NCBI GenBank assembly: GCA_040403095.1
Contig: JBBALI010000015.1
Span: forward strand, 1-64,000
Direction: 5' to 3'
Length of the DNA stretch: 64,000 nt
Source: JAQVCM01 sp040403095
Lineage (GTDB): Bacteria > Bacteroidota > Bacteroidia > Flavobacteriales_D > Crocinitomicaceae
The notes under the pieces: model-generated
The model's database searches: none
Told to the model about the DNA's origin: nothing
The model's input: the letters and a program-made list of their open reading frames with translations, nothing else
Program-made: the position numbers and the translations under genes
Part shown: positions 25,187-34,309 of the stretch, piece by piece
Layout of the letters: every line of letters starts with the position of its first letter
Position numbering within the stretch: position 1 is the first letter of the stretch

Positions 25187-25798
25187 TTACATGGCAACGA
25201 ACACCCAACTATCGGCGTAGAGTTCCGCGTGCGTTTTTAAAACAATGTAAAATTTATTTTTTTCAATATTATCAAAAAGGAAAATATCTCCAATTTTCTT
25301 GTAGGTCAAATCTTTGCAAAAACCTTCACCCATTCTGCTTTTATGAAACCAACCCGAATCACCACCATTTGGTTTTAACTCCATAGAAAATTGATTGGCT
25401 AAATTTTTAAAAGGCATTCCTGCATTAAATTTGGTAATGATTTCACCTCTAAGTGAATCGATTTTTGATTTGTCCATTTTATTTCCATCCAGCACAATGT
25501 ATTGACATCTAGATAATGGCTCGACCGCATTTCCTAGTATTTTAATGGTAGCTTTTTTGTAATAAAATATATCACCAACTTTATAATTTGCTTCAATTTC
25601 CTTATATTCAGTTGAATCAATAATGCGACTAAAATTCCCAATCCGAGCCGAAGTTGGACCATGATGTTGAATATATAATTCAGCTTGAGATACAGAATTA
25701 ATTTTTTTTAAAGCCTCCATCTTTTTTCCTCCTTGTCCAAAAACAAAGGGAAAAATTGTTAACGCAAAAAACAGTAAAGAGAAACGTAAATAAATCAT
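25187..25798 (-). CDS. Secreted parvulin-type peptidyl-prolyl isomerase
   Basis: About 203 residues from the second Met; an upstream start adds three. A signal peptide (about 1-22, ending V-F-G-Q) precedes a helical region and a parvulin domain: C-Q-Y-I-V-L near 101, F-K-N-L-A-N-Q-F-S near 130, and G-G-D-S-G-W-F near 145. Likely a periplasmic folding helper. It is shorter than SurA and has a single PPIase domain. Confidence 0.75.
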   Translation of the reverse strand: MIYLRFSLLFFALTIFPFVFGQGGKKMEALKKINSVSQAELYIQHHGPTSARIGNFSRIIDSTEYKEIEANYKVGDIFYYKKATIKILGNAVEPLSRCQYIVLDGNKMDKSKIDSLRGEIITKFNAGMPFKNLANQFSMELKPNGGDSGWFHKSRMGEGFCKDLTYKKIGDIFLFDNIEKNKFYIVLKTHAELYADSWVFVAM

Positions 25799-25888
25799 CA
25801 GCAGCAAGAAATTTAGACTTTTAAATAACGCGTTACTAATTTAGTATTTATTTCATTTTAAACTATCTATTTTGATCTTTTTTGAAAA

Positions 25889-28138
25889 CTATTTGAATTT
25901 TATTTCTAGCTCGTCAACAAACGTCCAAGGATGATAACCTTCTCCTGGAAAGCCTAGTGCAATTTTGTCGTTTGAAATAATGACTACCTTGACAAATTTC
26001 CCTGTTTTCTTTATTTCCTGATGAAAATTCTCTGTTGGAATTTGTTTAGGCAAAGCCATCCACTTTTTTTGATCATTTGATACAAATATCTGAATTGATT
26101 TAGGTAAATAAATCCATGAACCTTGAGCGTCCAAAAATCCTAAATCAAAGCTTTCGATAAGTGCGTTTTTCTTCAAATCAACAATCCAAGAAATAGTATC
26201 GACATCAAATCCCAGCCACTCATTTCCTTTCCATGGTCGATGTCCTTTGATTCCATCGACCAAGGCCAATCCACCGTGATTACTGTATTTTGAATTGGGT
26301 TGTGTCAAAAACTTAACTGGCAAACCAATGGATGAATGGATTTTCAAATCAAATGGTGTGTGCTCAAATTCATAAGTTTCATCTGGTGAAATTTCAAAAT
26401 GCACATTTTTCGGAATAATACTCCTTTCAAAAAACAGAGTATCGCTGATTCCTAAAATTCTATCTTCTACTGTCTCTTTGTCATCAATTGTCTGCAAAAC
26501 ATTAAACTTATCATTTCCAGTAGTTCCCTTAAAATGAATTTTCAATCCTTTTGCTGCTGGAAATATTTCCATTTCAGGATAAAACAATGCGGGAGAAAAA
26601 ATCACTCCATGTTTTTTTAAGAATCCAATTTGATAATCAATCAATGTTTTCTCGAAGGCTTCAAAAGTTGGTTTTTCTTTGCACCAAAGCGCTTGTGACA
26701 TCGCCAAAGCTCGGGGATACATCATATATTCAACTTCTTCAATATCTGAAATATACTCTGTCCATAAGTTGGCTTGACCGCCCAAAATGTAACTTTTCTC
26801 TTCGTTTGAAAGTGAAGTTGGTATTGGATTAAATTGATAAACTTTTTCTAAAGGCAAAAAACCACCGATTGCAACTGGCTCAGCAGGATGACTGCTTTGA
26901 TAATAATCAAAATAGCAAAATTCAGTTGGAGTCATTACCACATAATGATTTAATTTTGCGGCTTCAATTCCGCCAGCTTCTCCTCTCCACGACATGACAG
27001 CAGCATTTGTAGAAAGTCCACCTTCCAAGATCTCATCCCATCCAATCATTTTTCTTCCCTTCGAAGTCAAATAATTGTCGATTTGCTGAATGAAAAAACT
27101 TTGAAGTTGGTGTTCGTCCTTCAAATGATTTTCAAGCATGTTTTTTTGACATTTTGGACAACTTTTCCAATTGGTTTTGGGCGCTTCATCACCTCCAATA
27201 TGAATGTATTCAGAAGGAAACAAGGTCAAAACTTCTTCCAAAATATTTTTTAAAAAATCAATCGTCTCAGGTTTTGAGCAGAAAATATCATCAAAAACAC
27301 CCCATTCTGAAGCTACAGGCAATTGCTTTCCTGTGCACGAATATTCTGGATATGCCGCCAAAGCTGCTCGTGCATGTCCTGGCATTTCTATTTCTGGAAC
27401 GACTGTAATAAATCGATCTTGGGCATATTGAACAATCTCTTTTATTTCGTCTTGCGTGTAAAATCCTCCTACTTTCTTTTTTTCAAATTTGTGCGGAAAA
27501 TCGTTGTAATGGCCAATCAAAGTGCTGTCTCTAAAACCACCTATTTCAGTCAATTTTGGATACTTTTTGATTTCAATTCTCCAACCTTGGTCGTCGGTCA
27601 AATGCCAATGTAAAACGTTGAACTTGTAAAGTGACATTAAATCAATGTAACGTTTTACCTCATCAACGCCGAAAAAATGACGACTCACATCCAAATGTAA
27701 ACCACGCCATTGAAAATTTGGAAAATCCTGCACAAATGATTTTCGAATCACAAAATGATCTTCCTCAAATTGCAATAACTGCAAAAATGAATTCAATGCA
27801 TAGAAGCAACTGGCCTCAGAACTATATGTAATCGTGATTTTTTCAGCAACATTGATTGAATAAAAATCTTTAGGCGTATTGGCGATTTTTTTAAATTCCA
27901 ACATCCCTGCTAAGGTGTCGATTTCTGCAGAAAGAGCATAAGTATTTTCCAATTCTCCGACCAAATACTCTTTCAATTTTATTGGTAAATTGGTGGTATT
28001 AATCGATAATTTTTCACTTAACTCAATTTTTCCATCGACAAATACGTGCGTTACTGGTGTGGGAATAATTGGAGATTGTGCTTTTGAAAATTGAATTGAA
28101 ACAACTGTGAAAATGGAGATAAATAAAGAGATTTTCAT
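25889..28138 (-). CDS. Beta-N-acetylhexosaminidase, GH20
   Basis: 749 residues with a signal peptide (~1-20). An N-terminal GH20b-type domain is followed by the TIM barrel, with H-W-H-L-T-D-D-Q-G-W near 177 and the catalytic H-I-G-G-D-E-A-P near 315, where D-E act in substrate-assisted hydrolysis. A C-terminal region (about 580-749) resembles a discoidin-like carbohydrate-binding module. It removes terminal GlcNAc/GalNAc from chitin oligomers or glycans outside the cytoplasm. It could complement the GH18 at 16022. Confidence 0.92.
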   Translation of the reverse strand: MKISLFISIFTVVSIQFSKAQSPIIPTPVTHVFVDGKIELSEKLSINTTNLPIKLKEYLVGELENTYALSAEIDTLAGMLEFKKIANTPKDFYSINVAEKITITYSSEASCFYALNSFLQLLQFEEDHFVIRKSFVQDFPNFQWRGLHLDVSRHFFGVDEVKRYIDLMSLYKFNVLHWHLTDDQGWRIEIKKYPKLTEIGGFRDSTLIGHYNDFPHKFEKKKVGGFYTQDEIKEIVQYAQDRFITVVPEIEMPGHARAALAAYPEYSCTGKQLPVASEWGVFDDIFCSKPETIDFLKNILEEVLTLFPSEYIHIGGDEAPKTNWKSCPKCQKNMLENHLKDEHQLQSFFIQQIDNYLTSKGRKMIGWDEILEGGLSTNAAVMSWRGEAGGIEAAKLNHYVVMTPTEFCYFDYYQSSHPAEPVAIGGFLPLEKVYQFNPIPTSLSNEEKSYILGGQANLWTEYISDIEEVEYMMYPRALAMSQALWCKEKPTFEAFEKTLIDYQIGFLKKHGVIFSPALFYPEMEIFPAAKGLKIHFKGTTGNDKFNVLQTIDDKETVEDRILGISDTLFFERSIIPKNVHFEISPDETYEFEHTPFDLKIHSSIGLPVKFLTQPNSKYSNHGGLALVDGIKGHRPWKGNEWLGFDVDTISWIVDLKKNALIESFDLGFLDAQGSWIYLPKSIQIFVSNDQKKWMALPKQIPTENFHQEIKKTGKFVKVVIISNDKIALGFPGEGYHPWTFVDELEIKFK

Positions 28139-28160
28139 TAATGTGATTTTTTACATGAAG

Positions 28161-29366
28161 TCAATTACTGTGATCATGGACTTCTTTTTGAGGGATTTGT
28201 TTAAAATAAAGAACGAGAAATAAACATATAAAACCAATATTTGAAATTCCCATTAAACCAATTTTATCAATGAAATCTGAGATATTTCTTCCTAAAATAT
28301 CATTTGAATTCAAAGAAAAAGGAATGACCAAAAGTATAAATATTATCCAATAAATTATCTTTTTAGTTTGAGTCAACTCAAATACCAAAAGCAATAGTAG
28401 CGGCAAAGTCAAAACAAAATGTTCCGTATCAGTAACAAAGAAATTAGGTGTAAATGCCAACAAAACAATTGACCATAACAAGATATCTCTATTTGATTTT
28501 TTTCCTTTAAAAATGGCAAACAACATCAAACCTACAAGCACAATCCCCCCAATCAATGATGGAATCCAAGCTGATTTGATTTTGAAATAATATTCCGTCA
28601 AATAAGTCAAAGAATTTTCGCTCGACAAATATTCACCATGTTTGGCGACAGATGCAAACCAATCTTTCCACAGGAGAACATTTCCATTCCATCCGCTAAA
28701 CGCAATTGGTATGACAAGAAAAATCAACCCTAACAAAACCATATACAACATGGTCTTCCATTGTTTAAAGAAAAACAAGGGAATAAATGCCAAAATCACT
28801 ATGGGTTTCAAAACAACCATAATGCTCCAAAAAATCGCCACATGCAATTGCTTTTGCTGCTTCAAATACCACAATCCAAGTGAAAAAAGTCCCAACAAAA
28901 TCAAATTTACATTTCCCATGTGAAATTCCCGCGCAATGTGAATCACAATGAAAACGAATCCTAAAAAGTAAATTCCGAAAGTTGATTTTTGAGACATTTC
29001 TGACACAATGAAAATCACCTTCTTCAAAAGGAAAATAGAAATCAAAAATGAAATGGCAAGAATAAGAATATGAATAATTTGCGCAAAAAAGTATTTCATT
29101 AATATTGCCAAACCAAAGAAATACAAGGTTGTTGGTGGATACTTAAACAAGCCTGTGTCCAACCCATAGTTTTTTATGTAAGGATTATTTCCCAAAAAAT
29201 AATCTTTGGTTGCACCGAAATAAACTTCAAAATCATTCGTCCAAAATTTATTGTTTTTGATTTCAACAAATTCCATCAATGCGACAAACAAAAAGAAAAA
29301 AATCCCAAAATAGACTTGCGCCTTTGGGATTTTTTTTAATTGGATAAATATTTTTGAATCCCTCAT
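28161..29366 (-). CDS. GT87/DUF2029-type membrane glycosyltransferase
   Basis: 401 residues from the ATG at 29366. A longer frame starts at a GTG inside a hairpin repeat and is unlikely. There are about ten membrane helices; the first loop carries N-D-F-E-V-Y-F and K-Y-P-P-T-T, typical of GT87 (DUF2029) enzymes that use polyprenyl-phosphate sugars. Substrate unknown. Same strand as icmF upstream and GH20 downstream (22-bp gap). Confidence 0.7.
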   Translation of the reverse strand: MRDSKIFIQLKKIPKAQVYFGIFFFLFVALMEFVEIKNNKFWTNDFEVYFGATKDYFLGNNPYIKNYGLDTGLFKYPPTTLYFFGLAILMKYFFAQIIHILILAISFLISIFLLKKVIFIVSEMSQKSTFGIYFLGFVFIVIHIAREFHMGNVNLILLGLFSLGLWYLKQQKQLHVAIFWSIMVVLKPIVILAFIPLFFFKQWKTMLYMVLLGLIFLVIPIAFSGWNGNVLLWKDWFASVAKHGEYLSSENSLTYLTEYYFKIKSAWIPSLIGGIVLVGLMLFAIFKGKKSNRDILLWSIVLLAFTPNFFVTDTEHFVLTLPLLLLLVFELTQTKKIIYWIIFILLVIPFSLNSNDILGRNISDFIDKIGLMGISNIGFICLFLVLYFKQIPQKEVHDHSN

Positions 29367-29386
29367 TACATATTGTATCTGTACTT

Positions 29387-29420
29387 CCCGCCACACTTCG
29401 ACAGGCTCAGTGTCGGCGGG
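29387..29420. repeat. REP-like palindrome with TTCGACAGGCTCAG core
   Basis: CCCGCCACAC pairs with GTGTCGGCGGG around a TTCGACAGGCTCA loop, with one bulged base. The TTCGAC-A-GCTCAG word is a widespread repeat in Bacteroidetes and other bacterial genomes, as I recall. It lies 12 bp past the icmF stop and may stabilise or end the transcript. One copy is seen in this window. Confidence 0.6.
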
Positions 29421-29431
29421 AAATCCGTTTT

Positions 29432-32400
29432 CTACATATTTCTTCGATATTGTCCACCGACCTCAAACAAAGCTTGTGTGATCTGACCCAATGAAGCAGT
29501 TTTACAAGTTTCCATCAATTGTTCAAACATGTTTTTATTTTGAACTGCCGCTTCTTGCACTTTTTCAATATTACTTAAAGTCAAATCTTTGTTTCCACTT
29601 TGTAGGGCTGACAACATCGAAATTTGGTATTGTTTTTCTTCCTCTGTTGCGCGAATCACTTCTTTCGGCTCAACTGTTGGAGAACCTTTAGAACTCAAGA
29701 AAGTGTTCACCCCAATAATTGGAAATTCACCAGTGTGTTTCAACGTTTCATAATACAATGATTCTTCTTGAATCTTAGAACGTTGATACATCGTTTCCAT
29801 CGCACCTAATACGCCTCCTCTTTCCGTAATTCGGTCAAATTCAAGCAATACTGCTTCTTCCACCAATTCTGTCAATTCGTCAATAATGAATGAACCTTGC
29901 AATGGATTTTCGTTTTTCGCCAATCCCAATTCTCTATTGATAATCAACTGAATCGCCATGGCTCGTCTCACTGATTCTTCAGTTGGCGTTGTAATTGCTT
30001 CGTCATAAGCATTCGTGTGCAATGAATTACAATTGTCATAAATCGCGTACAAAGCTTGCAAAGTTGTACGAATATCGTTGAAATCAATTTCCTGCGCATG
30101 CAATGATCTACCAGAAGTTTGAATGTGGTATTTCAACATTTGTGCACGAGAATTGGCTCCATATTTCTTCGCCATCGCTTTGGCCCAAATCTTACGAGCA
30201 ACGCGACCAATTACCGCATACTCAGGATCAATTCCATTGGAGAAAAAGAAGGATAAATTTGGTCCAAAATCGTTGATGCTCATTCCACGACTCAAGTAGT
30301 ATTCAACATAAGTGAATCCATTCGCCAATGTAAATGCCAATTGTGTAATCGGATTTGCTCCCGCTTCTGCAATGTGGTAACCTGAAATCGATACAGAATA
30401 GAAATTTCTTACTCCTTTATCGATAAAATATTGTTGTACGTCACCCATCAAACGAAGCGCAAATTCTGTCGAGAAAATACAAGTGTTTTGTGCTTGATCT
30501 TCTTTTAAAATATCTGCTTGCACCGTTCCGCGAACTTGCATCAAAGTTTCTGCTTTGATTTTCTCGTACACATCAGTTGGCAAAACTTGATCTCCAGTCA
30601 CTCCAAGTAGCATCAACCCAAGTCCGTCATTTCCTTGAGGCAATTCACCTTGATATTTTGGTCGAGGTGTTCCTTTGGCATCATAAATCGCTTTGATTTT
30701 CGCTTCAATTTCAGCTTCTAAACCATTTGCCTTGATGTATTTTTCACAATTTTGGTCAATGGCTGCATTCATAAAGAATCCCAACAACATTGGCGCTGGA
30801 CCATTGATTGTCATTGAAACTGATGTCATCGCGTGACTCAAATCGAAACCTGAATACAATTTTTTCGCATCGTCTAGGCAGCAAATTGAAACACCCGAAT
30901 TTCCGATTTTCCCATAAATATCTGGACGTAAATCTGGATCATTTCCGTATAAAGTCACAGAATCAAAAGCAGTTGACAAACGTTTTGCAGGCATTCCCAA
31001 ACTTACGTAGTGAAAACGTTTGTTCGTTCTCTCCGGTCCACCTTCTCCGGCAAACATTCTCGTTGGATCTTCTCCTTCTCTTTTGAAAGGAAACAATCCA
31101 GCGGTATAAGGAAATTCGCCAGGAACATTTTCTTGTAAATTCCATCTCAAAATATCTCCCCAAGATTGGTATTTTGGAAGCACCACTTTTGGTATTTGAG
31201 AATGTGAAAGTGATTCTGTATGTGTATCTAATTTGAGTACTTTATCTCTTACTTTGAACTCGAAAACTGGATTCTTATAAGTCGCTTTTTTAGCTTCCCA
31301 ATTTTCTAAAATGGCCCAGTTTTTTGGATCGAAATCCAATTTTACATTTTCAAACGATTCTTGCAATCCTTTGATCAATCTATCTTTGTCATCAAATGAA
31401 GAATCTTTCAATGTTTCGATCGATTTAGTCAAGCCATATAATTTCTCGGCAACTTCCGCTTGTTGGTTTACCCATTTGTCATAAGCACGATTGCTTTCTG
31501 AAATTTCGGATAAATACCTTGTTCGTTCTGGCGGAATCACGTAAATTTTCTCAGACATCTCTTTCGTGATTTCGAAAGAAGAATCCAACTTTGCACCAGT
31601 TCTTTCTTTGACTTTATCAATGATCACTTTGTACAAAGAATTCATTCCTGGATCGTTGAACTGAGAAGCAATGGTTCCATGAACAGGCATAGAATCAACA
31701 GATTCATCCCACAAATTGTGGTTTCTTTGGTATTGTTTTCTCACATCTCTCAATGCATCCAACGCACCTCTTTTGTCAAATTTATTCAATGCAATCACAT
31801 CAGCAAAATCCAACATATCAATTTTCTCTAATTGCGTTGCAGCACCATATTCCGGAGTCATCACATACAAAGAAACATCTGAATGATCTAATATTTCTGT
31901 ATCCGATTGACCAATTCCAGAAGTTTCCAAAATGATCAAATCGTAATTAGCAGCTTTCAAAACTAAAATCGCCTCAGCAACGTGTTTTGATAATGCCAAG
32001 TTAGATTGTCTTGTTGCCAATGAACGCATGTAAACGCGGTCACTTTTGATGGAATTCATGCGAATACGATCGCCCAACAATGCACCACCCGTTTTTCTTT
32101 TCGAAGGATCTACAGATACAACAGCGATTTCCTTTGTTGGGAAATCAACCAAAAATCTGCGAACCAATTCATCTACCAATGAAGATTTTCCAGCTCCACC
32201 AGTTCCAGTAATTCCTAGTACAGGAACGTCATTCTTTGCTGCAATGGCGTGAACTTCTTCCAATAATTTCTGGGATTCTGCTGGATAATTTTCTGCTGCT
32301 GAAATCACTCTTGCAATCGCCGGAACATTTTTATCAGCAATTAAACTTACTTCATTGGTCAAACCAGTTCCAACGGCAAAATCACATCTTTGAATCATGT

Positions 32401-32812
32401 CGTTGATCATCCCTTGCAATCCCATCGCACGCCCGTGATCAGGGTGATACAAACGCGTAATTCCGTAAGCTTCTAATTCTTCGATTTCTGCAGGAAGAAT
32501 TGTTCCACCTCCACCACCAAAAATTTTGATGTGCGGCGCTCCCTTTTCGCGCAATAAATCATACATGTATTTGAAGTACTCAGTGTGACCACCTTGATAT
32601 GAAGTCATCGCAATCGCTTGTGCATCTTCTTGAATCGCACAATCAACCACTTCTTCTACAGAACGATCATGACCTAAATGAATCACTTCACAGCCAGTCG
32701 CTTGAATAATTCTACGCATGATATTGATTGCTGCATCATGACCATCAAAAAGCGATGCTGCAGTAACAATTCTAACTTTATTTATTGGCTTATAGGGTTC
32801 TACTTTTTCCAT
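29432..32812 (-). CDS. icmF: Fused isobutyryl-CoA mutase (IcmF)
   Basis: 1126 residues from the ATG at 32812; a TTG five codons earlier is less likely. Order: B12-binding domain (D-G-H-D at 23-26), MeaB-type GTPase chaperone (P-loop G-x-x-G-x-G-K-S-S at about 202-211, N-K-F-D near 343), then the mutase barrel (Y-H-I-A-E-A-G-A-N-P near 820). This B12-G-protein-mutase order is that of IcmF, which interconverts isobutyryl- and n-butyryl-CoA using adenosylcobalamin. Methylmalonyl-CoA mutase is not fused this way. A pivalyl-CoA preference cannot be excluded by reading. Confidence 0.88.
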   Translation of the reverse strand: MEKVEPYKPINKVRIVTAASLFDGHDAAINIMRRIIQATGCEVIHLGHDRSVEEVVDCAIQEDAQAIAMTSYQGGHTEYFKYMYDLLREKGAPHIKIFGGGGGTILPAEIEELEAYGITRLYHPDHGRAMGLQGMINDMIQRCDFAVGTGLTNEVSLIADKNVPAIARVISAAENYPAESQKLLEEVHAIAAKNDVPVLGITGTGGAGKSSLVDELVRRFLVDFPTKEIAVVSVDPSKRKTGGALLGDRIRMNSIKSDRVYMRSLATRQSNLALSKHVAEAILVLKAANYDLIILETSGIGQSDTEILDHSDVSLYVMTPEYGAATQLEKIDMLDFADVIALNKFDKRGALDALRDVRKQYQRNHNLWDESVDSMPVHGTIASQFNDPGMNSLYKVIIDKVKERTGAKLDSSFEITKEMSEKIYVIPPERTRYLSEISESNRAYDKWVNQQAEVAEKLYGLTKSIETLKDSSFDDKDRLIKGLQESFENVKLDFDPKNWAILENWEAKKATYKNPVFEFKVRDKVLKLDTHTESLSHSQIPKVVLPKYQSWGDILRWNLQENVPGEFPYTAGLFPFKREGEDPTRMFAGEGGPERTNKRFHYVSLGMPAKRLSTAFDSVTLYGNDPDLRPDIYGKIGNSGVSICCLDDAKKLYSGFDLSHAMTSVSMTINGPAPMLLGFFMNAAIDQNCEKYIKANGLEAEIEAKIKAIYDAKGTPRPKYQGELPQGNDGLGLMLLGVTGDQVLPTDVYEKIKAETLMQVRGTVQADILKEDQAQNTCIFSTEFALRLMGDVQQYFIDKGVRNFYSVSISGYHIAEAGANPITQLAFTLANGFTYVEYYLSRGMSINDFGPNLSFFFSNGIDPEYAVIGRVARKIWAKAMAKKYGANSRAQMLKYHIQTSGRSLHAQEIDFNDIRTTLQALYAIYDNCNSLHTNAYDEAITTPTEESVRRAMAIQLIINRELGLAKNENPLQGSFIIDELTELVEEAVLLEFDRITERGGVLGAMETMYQRSKIQEESLYYETLKHTGEFPIIGVNTFLSSKGSPTVEPKEVIRATEEEKQYQISMLSALQSGNKDLTLSNIEKVQEAAVQNKNMFEQLMETCKTASLGQITQALFEVGGQYRRNM

Positions 32813-33007
32813 ATTTTCAATTTGCAAATGCCTAAAAAGACATGCGCGAAATTAAGAAAAATTTGAGGAAATATTGGGAAATTAGATTTGAAAGAGAAAA
32901 AAATATTGAAATAATTGAAATTGGAAAATTTTAGTCTTTTCAACGAAAATTCAATTTTATTTTCAATTACTCTGTAACTTTTGTAACTTAATAATGTCTT
33001 AACGTTA

Positions 33008-33107
33008 GTTTGTTTTCAGCCCCTGAAGTAAAAAGATCTTCAAATTTTAGTTGAGTTTTATTTGTGAATCATTGTTTTTTGAAATACTTCAGGGGTATGA
33101 AACAAAC
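33008..33107. repeat. 100-bp element with 23-bp inverted ends upstream of bioB
   Basis: The left arm (33008-33030) and right arm (33085-33107) are complementary at 19 of 23 positions, including a perfect 11-bp CCCCTGAAGTA/TACTTCAGGGG and outer GTTTGTTT/AAACAAAC. There is no ORF inside and no target duplication. It could be a MITE-like remnant or a large regulatory hairpin. Confidence 0.65.
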
Positions 33108-33141
33108 TTTCTCCCCAAATTATATTTTATCTAAAATGGTT

Positions 33142-33170
33142 TTTGAACTGATTCCGATTGATTATATTTG
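33142..33170 (+). promoter_or_regulatory. Bacteroidetes-type promoter of bioB
   Basis: TTTG (33142-33145), a 17-nt spacer and TATATTTG (33163-33170) match the consensus exactly. The start of transcription would be near 33177, leaving a leader of about 18 nt to the ATG at 33195. Confidence 0.65.
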
Positions 33171-33194
33171 CAATTCAATTAGAAAGCATTTTAA

Positions 33195-34283
33195 ATGAAA
33201 GTAAATCCAGCATATTCTACAAAAGAAGCATTGATTGCGTTGTATAACAAGCCATTATTAGAATTGGTTTTTGAAGCGGCAACCATTCATCGTCAATTTC
33301 ACAATCCACGAGAAGTGCAAATGTCTTCTTTGTTAAGCATCAAAACAGGAGGTTGTGCTGAAGATTGTGGCTACTGTCCGCAAGCTGCGCGTTACCATAC
33401 CGATGTTGAAGCGCACAAATTGATGACTGTCGATTCTGTTATAGAACAAGCCAAAAATGCCAAAGCAAATGGTTCGTCGAGACTTTGCATGGGAGCAGCT
33501 TGGAGAGAAGTTCGCGACAACAAAGATTTTGACAATGTAATTGAAATGGTTCAAGCGGTTAATAACTTGGACATGGAAGTTTGTTGTACATTAGGAATGA
33601 TGAACGAAAATCAAGCGAAAAGATTGAAAAACGCTGGACTTTTTGCTTACAACCACAACTTGGATACTTCGCCAGAATTTTATGGTGATGTAATTTCAAC
33701 TAGAGAATACGAAGATCGATTAAATACCATAGATAACGCTAGAAAAGCTGGAATCACAGTTTGCTCCGGTGGAATCATCGGAATGGGTGAAGCTGTTGAA
33801 GACAGAATGGGAATGTTGATGAGTTACATGCAAATGGAAACTCCTCCAAACTCTATTCCAATCAACGCATTAGTTGCAGTAGAAGGAACGCCTTTGGAAA
33901 ATCAAAAACCAATAGAGCAATGGGAAATGATTCGAATGGTTGCTACCACAAGAATTGCTTTTCCTGAAGCAGTTGTAAGACTTTCTGCTGGTAGAACCAA
34001 AATGAATATGGAAGGACAAGCTCTTTGCTTTATGGCAGGTGCAGGATCTATTTTCGCTGGCGATAAATTGTTAACTACACCAAATCCAGAGTTTAACGAA
34101 GACAAAGAAATGTTTGAAATTTTAGGTTTGATACCAAAAGTGGCATTTACTGAAGGTGAAAAACCTGAAACTTTGCCAGATCCAATCATCGAAGCGCGCA
34201 AAGCAAAAGAAGCAGCAAGAGCGCAACAATTAGAGGATGCAAAAACGAAAGGATTTGAACCAAGAAAAGTCACTGTTTCATAA
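33195..34283 (+). CDS. bioB: Biotin synthase
   Basis: 362 residues. The radical-SAM cluster C54-x3-C58-x2-C61 sits in G-G-C-A-E-D-C-G-Y-C-P-Q. The typical C-C-T-L-G-M and Y-N-H-N-L-D-T-S motifs are near 129 and 152, and a later R-L-S-A-G-R near 260. It inserts sulfur into dethiobiotin. Followed by bioF after 26 bp; the consensus promoter suggests a bioB-bioF unit. bioA, bioC and bioD are not in the window. Confidence 0.97.
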   Translation: MKVNPAYSTKEALIALYNKPLLELVFEAATIHRQFHNPREVQMSSLLSIKTGGCAEDCGYCPQAARYHTDVEAHKLMTVDSVIEQAKNAKANGSSRLCMGAAWREVRDNKDFDNVIEMVQAVNNLDMEVCCTLGMMNENQAKRLKNAGLFAYNHNLDTSPEFYGDVISTREYEDRLNTIDNARKAGITVCSGGIIGMGEAVEDRMGMLMSYMQMETPPNSIPINALVAVEGTPLENQKPIEQWEMIRMVATTRIAFPEAVVRLSAGRTKMNMEGQALCFMAGAGSIFAGDKLLTTPNPEFNEDKEMFEILGLIPKVAFTEGEKPETLPDPIIEARKAKEAARAQQLEDAKTKGFEPRKVTVS

Positions 34284-34309
34284 GTCAAATCTCACTTAGA
34301 AAAAATAAG

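Larger units (their letters stand above)
32813..33194. other. 382-bp divergent gap between icmF and bioB
   Basis: No gene is seen. It holds a 100-bp inverted-repeat element (33008-33107) and a strong promoter match for bioB (33142-33170). The icmF-proximal part is AT-rich without a clear box. Confidence 0.6.

Noticed and set aside
29432..32812. Methylmalonyl-CoA mutase
   Set aside because: The B12-GTPase-mutase order in one chain is that of IcmF.
33008..33107. Insertion sequence
   Set aside because: It is only 100 bp, with no ORF and no target-site duplication.
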